A stretch of 64,000 nt of DNA from an uncultured Clostridia bacterium (GTDB lineage: Bacteria; Bacillota; Clostridia; Christensenellales; UBA1242), in the NCBI GenBank assembly GCA_944380265.1, contig CALWGY010000003.1, positions 62,001 through 126,000 of the forward strand, in the 5' to 3' direction. Below are positions 16,850 to 26,695 of this stretch, in pieces. The position numbers were made by a program, and so were the translations under genes. The stretch's first letter is position 1; each line of letters opens with the position of its first letter. A model generated the notes under the pieces. That model saw only the letters and a list, made by a program, of their open reading frames with translations. It was not told where the DNA came from and did no database searches.

Positions 16850-16904
16850 AGCATTAAAATGTTTTGTTTTTATTTAAAAATTTTCCATTAACAACAAAAC
16901 ATTT

Positions 16905-19490
16905 TTATTCACTTCTAAGTGCTTTAACAGGGTCTTTTTTTGCAGCAATTCTGGAAGGAATTAATCCAGAAATTAAGGTTAAAACTGTGCTTATTGCAAC
17001 AAGCAACAACGCATGAAGTGGATTTAGCACTGCAAGTGATGTGTTAATCACTCCGTTTGCAAGATTTAAAATTATTAAGTTTATTATTGGGCATAGTGCA
17101 TATGAAATAATAATTCCAATAAGACCTGCCGCAAACCCAATTATGAATGTTTCGGAATTAAATACCCTAGAAATATCTTTTTTTCTTGCACCAATGCTTC
17201 TTAACACCCCAATTTCTTTTGTTCGTTCAATAACACTTGCATAAGTTAGCACCCCAATCATAACTGAACTAACAATTAGTGAAATGCTTGCAAAAGCAAT
17301 TAAAACATATGAAATTATGTTAACCATTTGTCCCATTGTTGAAGACAACATTTGTGTTGCATCGGAAAACACAATTTTGTTTGTTTTGCCTTGTTCGGTG
17401 TTGTTCCAGTTTGATAGATATGTGGTTATTTTGTCTTTTCCATCAAAATCTTTTGGATAAATTTTTATTGATGTTGGAATTGTGCTTGCACAAAGCCCTT
17501 GCAACGCATATTCAATAACTTGCTCGGTGGAAAGTTCAACATCATATGCATTTTTAACAAACGCTTTAAAATATGGGATGTTGGAAAAACTTTGATTTAG
17601 TCCAAGTTCGGAAACATTCATAACATAAGGAACAATAAGGTTTGTTTGTTCGTTAAGTTGTGTCTTAACAATTTCACTTTGTCTTTCAATGCTGTTTATG
17701 TATGATGTTAGTTCTGGGCTGTAAACAATGCCACTTGAATAAACTGAAAGTGCAGTTTCTGGTTTAACCCTTAAAATTCCTGAAACTTTTAATGTTATGT
17801 TGTTTGAATTATCATAAAGTCCTTCCAAATCGGCACTGGTTGGTTTGTCTTGCGAGTCAGGAACATTTTGTGTTGTCCACCTAAAATTATCTGTTCCATA
17901 ATAATCGTTGTTTAAAACAATTTTATATTCTTTTCCATTTTCGCCAACAATATCACTAAAATTAATGTTTTCATATCCGCTTTCATTTGCTGTGTATTCA
18001 ATTCCCAAAGCATCAAGCATGCTTTTTTGCATTTGGTTTGTGGAAGAAATTACAAGTGCAACTTCAAATTTGTTTGTTGGATATGAGCCATATAAAACAT
18101 CATATTGCGATTCAATAAAACTCTTGCTTGGAAGCCCTTCATAAAATGCAGCACTTGTGCTACCTGAAACAACACTGTTTGTTATGTTGGTTGAAACCTT
18201 AACAACACTGTTACCTTTTTTTGTTAATATGTTAAGTGGGCTTGCATAGGAAAAAGATATGTCGTTTATGGTTTTGTTGTTATCATTTTTTTCATATTCT
18301 TTAACATAATTAATAAATTCTGGACTAATAAAGTTATAATGTGAAAAAGAAATGTAGTTGTTTGATGGTTCGTTAACAATAATTTCGTCGCCATCAGGAA
18401 ATTCTTGTGGTCGTTCGTTGTCCGCCAAACTTCCATCTGTTATGGTGTTTAAGTCAACCGCCACCGTTGAAATTGCAATTGGATAACCAGAAAGTGTGTC
18501 GCTTTGCAATTTGTTTATGTAATTAGTAAATCCGTTCGAAATTGCTAAAACAAGCGCAACTCCAATAATTCCAATGCTTCCGGCAAAGGATGTCATGAAT
18601 GTTCTGCCCTTTTTGCTTAACAAATTTTTACCAGACAAACTTAGTGCCGTGCCATAACCCATTGCACTTTTTTTAAGTTTTTTACGTCTTGGTTTTTTTG
18701 TTTCGTTTTTGTTAGGTTCAGTTGAAACTTCCTTGTTTGTGTTGTTTAGTTCTGTTTTGTTTTCTTCCAAATTTTCATTTAAAGAAGTTTCTTCTGTGTT
18801 TTTGTTTTCTATTTTATAAGGATTGTTGTCATCAATAATTTCTCCATCTGTCATGGAAATTATACGGCTGGAATATGCGTTTGCAAGTTCCGCGTTGTGG
18901 GTTACCATAATTATTAATTTGTTTGTTGAAATCTTTTTTAAAATGTTCATAACCTGAACACTTGTTTTGGAATCTAGTGCCCCAGTTGGCTCATCTGCCA
19001 AAATTATGTCGGGGTCATTAACAAGAGCTCTTGCAATGGCAACACGTTGCATTTGCCCACCACTTAATTGGTTTGGCTTTTTATTTGCTTGGTCTTTAAG
19101 TCCAACTTCTTTTAACGCATTTAACGCAAGTTTTTTTCGTTCCTTTTTTGACACTCCCGACAAACTTAGCGCAAGTTCCACGTTTCCTAAAACACTTAAA
19201 TGTGAAATTAGATTGTAACTTTGAAACACAAAACCAATGGAATGGTTGCGGTATGTGTCCCAGTCGGCATCTTTAAATTCTTTTGTTGATTTTCCGTTAA
19301 TAATTAAGTCGCCAGAAGTGTAACGATCCAAACCACCAACAATGTTTAATAAAGTTGTTTTTCCGCAACCGGACGGACCCAAAATTGAAACAAACTCCGA
19401 TTCCCTAAAATCAACACTAACACCTTTTAGGGCTTTAACCGTGGTGTCACCTGCAACATAATTTTTAACAATGTTTTTAAGTTGTAACAT
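16905..19490 (-). CDS. ABC transporter, fused ATPase-permease (MacB/FtsX type)
   Basis: An 861-residue fusion. The N-terminal ABC domain has Walker [10 protein letters not shown] (38-46), signature LSGGQ (142-146) and Walker B IILADEP (162-168), of the LolD/MacB subfamily. After a charged linker (about 225-285) comes a membrane segment near 295-315, a large extracellular domain (about 320-715) and three C-terminal segments (about 730-850) ending in [16 protein letters not shown], as in FtsX/MacB permeases. Such transporters drive mechanical work or peptide/lipid export rather than classic uptake. It starts at ATG 19490 after AAAGGAG. No two-component or MacA partner adjoins it. Confidence 0.9.
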   Translation of the reverse strand: MLQLKNIVKNYVAGDTTVKALKGVSVDFRESEFVSILGPSGCGKTTLLNIVGGLDRYTSGDLIINGKSTKEFKDADWDTYRNHSIGFVFQSYNLISHLSVLGNVELALSLSGVSKKERKKLALNALKEVGLKDQANKKPNQLSGGQMQRVAIARALVNDPDIILADEPTGALDSKTSVQVMNILKKISTNKLIIMVTHNAELANAYSSRIISMTDGEIIDDNNPYKIENKNTEETSLNENLEENKTELNNTNKEVSTEPNKNETKKPRRKKLKKSAMGYGTALSLSGKNLLSKKGRTFMTSFAGSIGIIGVALVLAISNGFTNYINKLQSDTLSGYPIAISTVAVDLNTITDGSLADNERPQEFPDGDEIIVNEPSNNYISFSHYNFISPEFINYVKEYEKNDNNKTINDISFSYASPLNILTKKGNSVVKVSTNITNSVVSGSTSAAFYEGLPSKSFIESQYDVLYGSYPTNKFEVALVISSTNQMQKSMLDALGIEYTANESGYENINFSDIVGENGKEYKIVLNNDYYGTDNFRWTTQNVPDSQDKPTSADLEGLYDNSNNITLKVSGILRVKPETALSVYSSGIVYSPELTSYINSIERQSEIVKTQLNEQTNLIVPYVMNVSELGLNQSFSNIPYFKAFVKNAYDVELSTEQVIEYALQGLCASTIPTSIKIYPKDFDGKDKITTYLSNWNNTEQGKTNKIVFSDATQMLSSTMGQMVNIISYVLIAFASISLIVSSVMIGVLTYASVIERTKEIGVLRSIGARKKDISRVFNSETFIIGFAAGLIGIIISYALCPIINLIILNLANGVINTSLAVLNPLHALLLVAISTVLTLISGLIPSRIAAKKDPVKALRSE

Positions 19491-19721
19491 TTTTCTCCTT
19501 TAAAATTTTAATGCAGCAAAGCATTATATTTTTATTAATAAATTTGTATCAAAATTTTAGTTATTTGTTTTTTTATATTAAACTTTATTTAATTAATTTT
19601 TAAAAAAATTAAACCCAAACATTATATTATTTTAACATTAATTTAATTATATTTTTTTATAACAAAACTTGTCAAACTTTATGCACTTTTAAATAAATTT
19701 GTTTAAATTTTGTTTTGGGTA
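19491..19721. other. A+T-rich intergenic stretch
   Basis: Spacer between the divergent ABC transporter and GNAT genes. It is nearly all A and T, without a hairpin, ORF or repeat I can support. Confidence 0.5.
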
Positions 19722-19750
19722 TTGAAAATGCACAAAAACTTTATTATACT
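19722..19750 (+). promoter_or_regulatory. Promoter of the GNAT-like gene
   Basis: TTGAAA (19722-19727), a 17-base spacer and TATACT (19745-19750), about 80 bases before the coding region. Confidence 0.65.
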
Positions 19751-19828
19751 AATATAACTTTAAATTAAACAAAAATAGTTAATATAATATTTGTTTTATT
19801 AAAAATAAAAAAAGGAGTGTGAAAAAAT

Positions 19829-20602
19829 ATGAAGAGTTTGGTTGGTGGTGTTAAAATTAATATAAATGAAGCATTAAAAATTACGAATTTTTTAAATTCT
19901 ATTTCACATTCTCAAAAAGAATGCTATGGTTATGCCACCACAAAAGATGGTCAACTTTTTGTTATTTATAACAATAAAAAACATGTGGAAGCAGTAACTT
20001 TTAAGTATGTTCAAAAACACACCAAAAATGGAGTTACGCAAGAACTTGTTCCAGTTAAAGTTGGACACGCATTAATTCAAATTATAAAACCTGAAAGGCG
20101 TTTACACATTTCCTTTATTAAAGTTGAAGATGAATTTAAAAACCACGGAGTTGGCAGCGAACTTTTATCCTATATTGAAACATATGCAAAAGAAAAAAAT
20201 TTAAAATCTGTTACACTTGATAGTTTGTGCACCTACACAAATGGAAAACAAACTGTTGCATTTAGAGGCGATGAAGAAGACAGAATTAAACTTATGCAAA
20301 TTAAACAATCGGGAAAATATGTTGACAAAAATTTGTTATTTTACTTAAAAAACGGATACCGTTTGCAAAGTGGCAGAAAACCAGAATGGGAATATTTAAA
20401 ACCAATGATTAAAACACGCATTGTTGCACGAAAACCACAAGTTTCAAAAATTGCATCTGTTGTTAGTGTTAGTGTGTTTAGACTCAAAAAACCACTTGTT
20501 TATCGCGTACCAAAAAGCACATCTGTGTTAATACAAAAGAAAACAAAAAAACGCAAACAAAACTACAATGCATTAACAATAACTGGCGGAAAACAAATTT
20601 AA
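19829..20602 (+). CDS. GNAT-family N-acetyltransferase with basic C-terminal tail
   Basis: A 257-residue protein. Residues about 75-175 form a GNAT domain with the acetyl-CoA motif A region ISFIKVEDEFKNHGVGSELLSYIETYAKEKN (R/QxxGxG/A appears as NHGVGS). The last 70 residues are very basic (KTRIVARKPQ, QKKTKKRKQN), so it may bind nucleic acid or ribosomes. It starts at ATG 19829 with AAAGGAG. Transcribed alone against the local direction and closed by its own terminator. Acceptor unknown. Confidence 0.75.
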   Translation: MKSLVGGVKININEALKITNFLNSISHSQKECYGYATTKDGQLFVIYNNKKHVEAVTFKYVQKHTKNGVTQELVPVKVGHALIQIIKPERRLHISFIKVEDEFKNHGVGSELLSYIETYAKEKNLKSVTLDSLCTYTNGKQTVAFRGDEEDRIKLMQIKQSGKYVDKNLLFYLKNGYRLQSGRKPEWEYLKPMIKTRIVARKPQVSKIASVVSVSVFRLKKPLVYRVPKSTSVLIQKKTKKRKQNYNALTITGGKQI

Positions 20603-20678
20603 AATAAACTTATAGGATTATAAATTTGCAAGTAAATAAAAAACCAAAATTTAAACTCATAAATTTAAATAGTACAGC

Positions 20679-20710
20679 AAAAAAAGTAACACATAAAAGT
20701 TACTTTTTTT
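20679..20710 (+). terminator. Terminator of the GNAT-like gene
   Basis: AAAAAAAGTAAC-ACATAAAA-GTTACTTTTTTT. Confidence 0.8.
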
Positions 20711-20833
20711 ATAAATTCAACAATTATTAAACAAAATTAAAAAATAATCATTTTTAAAAACATTTTGTTAACACTTTTTTAAAACATAAAAAAATAGTAA
20801 AATAAATAAAAAAAACAATTAAGGTTTAATTTT

Positions 20834-21994
20834 ATGCAAAACAAAAACATTCTAATAATTGGCGGTGGTGCAAGCGGGCTTATGTGTGCCCTAACCTGCG
20901 TTTTAAACAACAAAAGCGTTTGTGTGCTAGAAAGCGGGTTTAAGGTTGGCAAAAAAATTTTGGTTAGTGGCAATGGCAGATGCAACCTAACAAACAAAAA
21001 TATTTTAAAAAATTGTTATAACAATTATCCTGAACAACTTAATGTTTTTAATAACGCAAAAACATTAGAACTTTTTTCTTCACTGGGGCTTGAAACATAT
21101 TTTGATGAAGAAGGCAGATGCTACCCAATTTCAAACCACTCAAAATCGGTGTTAGATGTTATTTTAAACAAACTTAATAACCCACTTTGCGAAATTATTA
21201 CAAATAGCGAAGTTAAAAACATTGAAAAAATTGGCGACCATTTTATTGTTAAAACAAGCACAGAAACATTTAAGGCAAACAAAGTTGTTTTGGCAACTGG
21301 CGGAAACAGTGTTTTGCCAATTTTGAAAAGTTTAAACATTCCACACAAAACCTTTAAGCCAAGTTTGTGCGGACTTAAAACCACGCAAAACTTGAAGCAA
21401 CTAAATGGAATTAGGGTTAATGCTTTGGTTTCGCTTTTAAAAGGTAACAAATTGGAACACAGCGAAGTTGGCGAAGTTTTGTTTAAGGAAGATGGTTTAA
21501 GCGGAATTTGCATTTTTAACATTTCTGCAAAAATGAATTGGTTAAACCTAGAAAATGCAAAAGTTGTTGTTAACTTGTTCCCAAACCTAACTTTTGAAGA
21601 ACTAACTAAAAAATTAAAAACAAGAGTTAATAATTTAAGTAATTATGCCACACACAAATTTTTTGATGGCATGCTTCAACCAGCACTTGCAAACGAGATT
21701 TTTTTTAGAACCAAAATTAACACAAACAAAATTATTAAATCTTTATCGGATGAAAATTTAGCACAACTTGCCAAGATTTTGCAAAGTTTGGAATTTAATG
21801 TTTGCGGAACACAAAACAACTTTCAGGTTTTTAGCGGAGGCATTGAACTAAGCAGTATTACAAAAACACTGGAATGCAAAACTGTTAAAAACTTGTTTTT
21901 CTGTGGTGAAATTTTGAACGTTGATGGAATGTGTGGCGGTTACAATTTGCAATGGGCATGGACAAGTGGACACATTGTTGGAGAAAACCTATGA
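20834..21994 (+). CDS. NAD(P)/FAD-dependent oxidoreductase, HI0933/BaiN family
   Basis: A 386-residue flavoprotein. The N-terminal Rossmann motif IIGGGASGLMCAL (about 6-18) binds FAD, VSGNGRCNLTN (near 44-54) is diagnostic of the HI0933/YhiN/BaiN family, and the C-terminal CGGYNLQWAWTSG completes the FAD site. Members are thought to reduce C=C bonds (BaiN acts on bile-acid intermediates in gut clostridia), but most have unknown substrates. It starts at ATG 20834 with AAGG. Its stop overlaps the start of the next flavoprotein (ATGA), so the two are translationally coupled. Confidence 0.85.
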   Translation: MQNKNILIIGGGASGLMCALTCVLNNKSVCVLESGFKVGKKILVSGNGRCNLTNKNILKNCYNNYPEQLNVFNNAKTLELFSSLGLETYFDEEGRCYPISNHSKSVLDVILNKLNNPLCEIITNSEVKNIEKIGDHFIVKTSTETFKANKVVLATGGNSVLPILKSLNIPHKTFKPSLCGLKTTQNLKQLNGIRVNALVSLLKGNKLEHSEVGEVLFKEDGLSGICIFNISAKMNWLNLENAKVVVNLFPNLTFEELTKKLKTRVNNLSNYATHKFFDGMLQPALANEIFFRTKINTNKIIKSLSDENLAQLAKILQSLEFNVCGTQNNFQVFSGGIELSSITKTLECKTVKNLFFCGEILNVDGMCGGYNLQWAWTSGHIVGENL

Positions 21995-23568
21995 TTAAAA
22001 TTGAAAATTTAAAATTTGCACCATGCTATGTTGAAAACGATATTTTAAATTTGGTTTCAAAAACTTTAAAATGCAAACTTGCCGATATTGAAAATTATGT
22101 TGTTTTAAAAAAATCTATTGATGCAAGAAAAAAGCCTGACGTTAAAATTGTTTTAACTTTGGCTGTTAAATTAAAAAACAAAAACCATGTTGCAGGGTTT
22201 GAAGATATTACGCCAAATTTTTCGGGTCTAGAATATGAAAACATTTCAAATGCGTTGCCAACAAATTTTTTAAGACCAGTTGTGGTTGGGTTTGGACCTG
22301 CCGGAATGTTTTGTGCATTAAGCCTTGCCTATATGGGACTAAAACCAATTGTGGTTGAACAAGGCAAAAGTGTTGAAGACCGAACAAAAGATGTTTTAAC
22401 CTTTTGGGAAACTGGAAAAATTAATCCATTTTCAAATGTTCAATTTGGTGAAGGTGGTGCAGGAACTTTTAGTGATGGAAAACTTAACACCAACCTAAAC
22501 AACACATATTGCAAAAAAGTTATTAACGAATTTGTTTTGATGGGTGCACCAAATGAAATTGCTTATGTTAACAAACCACACATTGGAAGTGACAACCTAA
22601 AAACAGTTGTTAAAAACATAAGGCAAAAAATAATTCAACTTGGCGGAACAGTTTTGTTTAACACACAGTTTGTTAACTACACCGCAGTTTCTGACAATTT
22701 GCGTGGGGTTATTGTTAAAAACCTGCAAACAAATGATACAAAAATCATAAACACAAATCATTTGATTTTGGCTGTTGGACACAGTGCACGCCAAACTTTT
22801 AACACTCTTTTTAACAATGGTTTGGAAATTAAACAAAAGCCTTTTGCCATGGGTGTTAGAATTGAGCAAAGCCAATCCGACATTAACATTAGCCAATATG
22901 GCTCTAACAACAAACTGTTGCCAAATGCCGATTACAAACTTGCGGTTCATTTAAGTAGCGGCAGAAGTGTTTTTACATTTTGCATGTGTCCAGGCGGTGT
23001 TGTTGTTAACTCGGCAAGTGATGAAGGAGAAATTGTAACTAACGGAATGAGTTATTTTGCACGTGACAAACAAAATGCAAACAGTGCAGTTTTGGTTAAC
23101 GTTTTGCCAAGCGACTTTAAAACCGACCACCCACTTGGTGGTGTTTACTTTCAGCAAAAATATGAACAACAGGCATTTAACCTAACAAAAAGTTTTTATT
23201 GCCCTGCCCAAAGTGTGGGTGAATTTTTAACTGGAAAAAAGACACCGTTGAAAATTGAGCCCAGCCTGAAAGTTAAAATTTGTGACATAAAAAAATGCTT
23301 GCCAAACTTTGTGGTGGAAAGTTTGATGGAAGCATTACCAATGCTTAACAATAAATTAAAAAATTTTGCACACCCACAAAATTTGCTTATTGCCATTGAA
23401 AGCCGAACATCTTCACCCATAACCATTGTTAGAAACGAAAAGTTACAAACAAAAATTAAAGGAATTTTCCCGTGTGGCGAAGGCGCTGGTTATGCAGGTG
23501 GAATTATTAGCAGTGCTGTTGATGGTGTTAAAGTTGCAGAACAAATTTATTTGGAAAACAAAAGTTAA
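21991..23568 (+). CDS. FAD-dependent dehydrogenase (COG2509-type)
   Basis: A 525-residue flavoprotein, start chosen at ATG 21991 because GGAGAA lies seven bases upstream and the codon overlaps the previous stop. After an 80-residue N-terminal domain, the FAD motif VVGFGPAGMFCAL (about 94-106) is followed by NPFSNVQFGEGGAGTFSDGKL, a hallmark of this large uncharacterised dehydrogenase family. FPCGEGAGYAGGI lies near the C-terminus. No obvious membrane segment. It probably works with, or on a related substrate to, the coupled HI0933-family protein. Confidence 0.85.
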   Translation: MIKIENLKFAPCYVENDILNLVSKTLKCKLADIENYVVLKKSIDARKKPDVKIVLTLAVKLKNKNHVAGFEDITPNFSGLEYENISNALPTNFLRPVVVGFGPAGMFCALSLAYMGLKPIVVEQGKSVEDRTKDVLTFWETGKINPFSNVQFGEGGAGTFSDGKLNTNLNNTYCKKVINEFVLMGAPNEIAYVNKPHIGSDNLKTVVKNIRQKIIQLGGTVLFNTQFVNYTAVSDNLRGVIVKNLQTNDTKIINTNHLILAVGHSARQTFNTLFNNGLEIKQKPFAMGVRIEQSQSDINISQYGSNNKLLPNADYKLAVHLSSGRSVFTFCMCPGGVVVNSASDEGEIVTNGMSYFARDKQNANSAVLVNVLPSDFKTDHPLGGVYFQQKYEQQAFNLTKSFYCPAQSVGEFLTGKKTPLKIEPSLKVKICDIKKCLPNFVVESLMEALPMLNNKLKNFAHPQNLLIAIESRTSSPITIVRNEKLQTKIKGIFPCGEGAGYAGGIISSAVDGVKVAEQIYLENKS

Positions 23569-23671
23569 AAACTATTTTTGTTTTCCTTTTTTTGTTAAGT
23601 AATTTTTTTATTTTTTAATTGTTTTGTTTTTTTTTACCTATTATTTGTTTAGGTTTTGGTGTTTTATTTTT

Positions 23672-24259
23672 TTATTTTTCGTTCTTTTTATTTTCCATTT
23701 TGGTTTTATCAACAAAACTAAAATTTTCGTCTTTAATTTTCACCCAATAAAGTTTGTTTTCTTTTAAGTTTCCACGATAAAAGATGTGTGTTTGCAAAAC
23801 CTGTTCGTCGTTTTCAACTTTATAGGAAATTTTATAAAAGTTGAAACCTAAAATGTTTAAAAACGGATTAATGTAAAACAATTTGTTTTTAACGTAAACA
23901 ACTCCAATCATGCAAAGAATTAAAACAAAAACAACAACCATGCTGACTTTTGACAAATCAAAAGTTATTGCAAACAAAACAAATAAGGAAAAGTAGCCTA
24001 AAAAATGTCTGTCTGTTATGTTGTTCCACTCCATTATTATTACTTTTTGTGATTTTTCCTTTTGATTAAAAATTTCCAATTTTAAACCTAGCAAACCAAG
24101 AGCAATAACCACAATTAGCGCAACAAAAACAATGGTGTTTAACACATTGAAATGCAAATTATCATTTATTAGTTCCATAACAAGTTTAACCCAAATTAAA
24201 AAATACATTGGTATGAATGCCGACAAAAACAGCATTATGTTTTTAAGTGTTTGTTTCAT
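23672..24259 (-). CDS. Small four-TM membrane protein of unknown function
   Basis: A 195-residue protein with four membrane segments (about 5-28, 38-60, 88-105 and 107-125) followed by a cytoplasmic region of about 65 residues. The stretch RHFLGYFSLFVLFAITFDLS...FYINPFLNILGFNFYKI has a distinctive Asn-Pro-Phe and looks conserved, but I cannot assign a family with confidence. It starts at ATG 24259 after AAGGAT. No co-transcribed partner: the neighbours are a converging flavoprotein gene and the collagen-like gene behind a terminator. Confidence 0.6.
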   Translation of the reverse strand: MKQTLKNIMLFLSAFIPMYFLIWVKLVMELINDNLHFNVLNTIVFVALIVVIALGLLGLKLEIFNQKEKSQKVIIMEWNNITDRHFLGYFSLFVLFAITFDLSKVSMVVVFVLILCMIGVVYVKNKLFYINPFLNILGFNFYKISYKVENDEQVLQTHIFYRGNLKENKLYWVKIKDENFSFVDKTKMENKKNEK

Positions 24260-24463
24260 TGTTTATCCTTTTTTTTAATTATTAACAAAATTTTAAAAAA
24301 CTAAAACTTTTAATTTGTTGCTTTATGCTTTAACATAATTTACATAAATAATAATTAAAAACAAACAAAGAAAAAAGCACTTATTTTTCACACTACTTTT
24401 CTTAATTTTCCAATTAAACACAAGCGGTTTGTTGGTTTTATTTTTAGAATTTTTTACGCATCT

Positions 24464-24498
24464 AAAAAAAAGCAAAGTTCTATTTCTAGAACTTTGCT
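24464..24498 (-). terminator. Terminator of the collagen-like gene
   Basis: AGCAAAGTTC and its complement GAACTTTGCT around a short loop, with a T-run on the minus strand, ten bases after the stop codon. Confidence 0.8.
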
Positions 24499-24509
24499 TG
24501 TTGTTTTTA

Positions 24510-25628
24510 TTATGGGCCAGTTGGACCTGTTGGTCCGGTTGCACCGGTTGGGCCTGTTGGACCAGTTGGACCTGTTGCACCAACCAAACCTTGAATTCCT
24601 TGTGGACCAGTTGGACCTGTTGCGCCCGTTGGCCCTGTTGGGCCAGTTACACCTGCTGTTCCTGCTGGACCTGTTGGGCCAGTTGCACCAGCTAAACCTT
24701 GAATGCCTTGTGGTCCGGTTGGACCGGTTGCTCCGGTAGGACCAGTAGCACCTGTTGTTCCTGCTGTTCCGGCTGCACCTGTTGGACCAGTTGGGCCAGT
24801 TACACCTTGCAATCCTTGAACACCTTGTGGACCAGTTGGACCTGTTGCGCCAGCCAAACCTTGTGGACCTGTTGGGCCAGTTGCACCAGCCAAACCTTGA
24901 ATACCTTGTGGGCCAGTTGGTCCGGTTGCGCCTGTTGCTCCCGCAGGTCCGGTTGGACCGGTTACACCTGCCAAACCTTGAACACCTTGTGGGCCAGTTG
25001 GTCCGGTTGCGCCTGTTGCTCCCGCAGGTCCGGTTGGACCGGTTATACCTGCCAAACCTTGAATTCCTTGTGGACCAGTTGGACCTGTTGCGCCTGTTGG
25101 ACCAGTTGGACCAGTTACGCCAGCACCACCACTTGGGCCAGTTGGTCCTTGTGGAATTGTTAAGTTTAAAAAGAAGTTAGGACTAACACCCGTTATGCTT
25201 GCCGAAGCAGCACTTCCTGGTGCGCCAGTTGTAACTATTCCAATTGAAATTGTTGGAGTGGAGCCATTTGCACCAGCAGGGCCTGTTGGACCTGTTGGAC
25301 CGGTTGCGCCTGTTGCTCCGGTTGCACCTGTTGGTCCTTGTGGTCCTTGAATTCCCTGCGGACCAGTTGGTCCGGTTGCACCACGAGGAATAAAGAAATT
25401 TAGTGTGTGGTTTGGTGCACCTGTTGTGTCAATAACAGCAGCATCTGTGCCCGGTGCTGTTGTGGTTGTTGTGCCAATTGTTATTGTTTCGGTTGCAGGG
25501 CCAGTTGGTCCTGTTGGACCGGTTGGGCCTTGTGGTCCACGAGGCCCTGTTGCGCCACGACAACTTGAACAGGTGCAACTGTTGCAACCACAACCACCAC
25601 AGCCACATGAGTTATTAAAAAAGCACAT
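24510..25628 (-). CDS. Collagen-like repeat protein (exosporium/surface type)
   Basis: A 372-residue protein dominated by Gly-X-Y triplets, mostly GPT, GAT and GPQ, in repeated blocks such as [17 protein letters not shown]. The first 25 residues are Cys-rich ([15 protein letters not shown]), which may crosslink or anchor it. Two non-collagen inserts (near 45-85 and 128-165) share TISIG..TTGAPG..., a spacer seen in clostridial collagen-like proteins. It ends inside the repeats with TGPTGP-stop, so the C-terminal trimerisation domain of BclA is absent. It starts at ATG 25628 after AGGAG. Such proteins usually form spore exosporium hair or surface filaments; the role here is inferred. Confidence 0.85.
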   Translation of the reverse strand: MCFFNNSCGCGGCGCNSCTCSSCRGATGPRGPQGPTGPTGPTGPATETITIGTTTTTAPGTDAAVIDTTGAPNHTLNFFIPRGATGPTGPQGIQGPQGPTGATGATGATGPTGPTGPAGANGSTPTISIGIVTTGAPGSAASASITGVSPNFFLNLTIPQGPTGPSGGAGVTGPTGPTGATGPTGPQGIQGLAGITGPTGPAGATGATGPTGPQGVQGLAGVTGPTGPAGATGATGPTGPQGIQGLAGATGPTGPQGLAGATGPTGPQGVQGLQGVTGPTGPTGAAGTAGTTGATGPTGATGPTGPQGIQGLAGATGPTGPAGTAGVTGPTGPTGATGPTGPQGIQGLVGATGPTGPTGPTGATGPTGPTGP

Positions 25629-25804
25629 AGTTTCTCCTAATATTTTTTTGTAGTAAAAAATTATAATTTTTTATGTTGTAAAAAGTTTTTGTGTAGGTTT
25701 TTTAACTTGTTAACTTTTTTTACTACTTACTTATATTATGAGTTTTAATTGTTATTTTGTTAAAACAACAATTATTTAATAAATTTGCATATCCTTTTTT
25801 GTAT

Positions 25805-25845
25805 AAAAAAATCACATTGCCTTTTTTTTGACAAAGTGATTTTTA
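25805..25845 (-). terminator. Terminator downstream of the NUDIX gene
   Basis: Arms AAAATCACATTG / CAAAGTGATTTT with one A-A mismatch and flanking A/T tracts, between the NUDIX stop and the collagen-like gene. Confidence 0.65.
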
Positions 25846-25896
25846 TTTTTTTTATTTACTTTAAAAATTTTTTTTAACTAACTGTTTAAATTAATA

Positions 25897-26355
25897 TTAT
25901 TTTATTTCTCCTAAAACAAACTTCACGTTGTTTCGAAGATTTTTTCCGTTTTTTGTGTAATCATTGTAAAAAGCCGACGCCACTTCGGGTGGCATAAGTG
26001 GAATTTTTGGAATATCGGAAATTTCAATTAACTTTGGAATATAAACTCCATTGTTTCGGTTTTCCTGAAACTCTTCGCCCTGTCCGGAACCAAACACCCC
26101 ATCAATCCACTCTGCCAAGAAAAAATGTTCAATGCTGTTTTTGTTTTCATAAGTGTACACTTTCTTTATTGGTTTTATTATTATACCAAACTCTTCAAGA
26201 ACTTCTCTTTGAACACACTCTTTTTCAGTTTCATTTTCTTCCATACCGCCACCAGGAAATGTGTAAAATATTCTTCCTTGTCTTTCGCGGTACATTGTTA
26301 CAAGTTTTCCTTCTTTAATAATTATTGCTCTTGAACGAATTCTTTTTTCTTCCAT
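25897..26355 (-). CDS. NUDIX hydrolase
   Basis: A 152-residue pyrophosphohydrolase. The complete Nudix box GGGMEENETEKECVQREVLEEFGI-I (GX5EX7REUXEEXGU) lies at about 35-58 and provides the Mg-binding glutamates. The length suits a single-domain MutT/ADP-ribose pyrophosphatase-like enzyme, and the substrate cannot be told from sequence. It starts at ATG 26355 after AGGTG. It is separated from gyrA by a 620-base region filled with structured repeats. Confidence 0.88.
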   Translation of the reverse strand: MEEKRIRSRAIIIKEGKLVTMYRERQGRIFYTFPGGGMEENETEKECVQREVLEEFGIIIKPIKKVYTYENKNSIEHFFLAEWIDGVFGSGQGEEFQENRNNGVYIPKLIEISDIPKIPLMPPEVASAFYNDYTKNGKNLRNNVKFVLGEIK

Positions 26356-26403
26356 AATTGTGTTTTCACCTATTTTTTAATAATCATTTTTTCAAATTTG
26401 ATT

Positions 26404-26548
26404 AATATAAACTACGTGATATTAAAATTTGAACAAGCAAATTTTAAATTGCCGATGGCAATTCCACAATAAATTGTGGCATCACAGTTTGAATAACCAT
26501 CAGTTGTTTGCAAATATCCCTTCGGGCTGCTTGCCTCCAACTTCCGAT
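26404..26548 (+). repeat. Structured intergenic element, tandem copy 1
   Basis: A 145-base unit from AATATAAACT to AACTTCCGAT. It differs from copies 2 and 3 mainly by paired changes: closing helix GTGAT/ATCAC, hairpin CCACAAT/ATTGTGG (26464-26479), hairpin AATTGCC-GAT-GGCAATT (26447-26463), and the A+T stem TTAAAATTTG/CAAATTTTAA. The 3' module AGTTG...CAACT with CCC-TTC-GGG is the same as in copy 2. Confidence 0.85.
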
Positions 26549-26695
26549 AATATAAACTAAGCGGTGTTAAAATTTAAACAAGTTAAATTTTAAAGTTTGC
26601 TAACGCAACCTGCACAATACTTGTGCCACCGCAATTTGAATAACCATCAGTTGTTTGCAAATATCCCTTCGGGCTGCTTGCCTCCAACTTCCGAT
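26549..26695 (+). repeat. Structured intergenic element, tandem copy 2
   Basis: A 147-base unit. Helices: closing GCGGTG (26561-26566) with CACCGC (26627-26632), A+T stem TTAAAATTTAA/TTAAATTTTAA, TTGC-TAAC-GCAA, GCACAA-TAC-TTGTGC (26612-26626), then AGTTG/CAACT enclosing GCAA and CCC-TTC-GGG. Its first 100 bases are identical to copy 3. Confidence 0.88.

Noticed and set aside
21992-21994. TGA recoded as tryptophan, as in mycoplasmas
   Set aside because: TGA ends the HI0933-family gene and rnpA at overlaps with the next start, and core genes do not contain in-frame TGA.
24494-25180. Plus-strand reading frames rich in Trp/Cys or Leu across the collagen-like gene
   Set aside because: They are complements of the Gly-Pro-Thr repeats and have no start signals.
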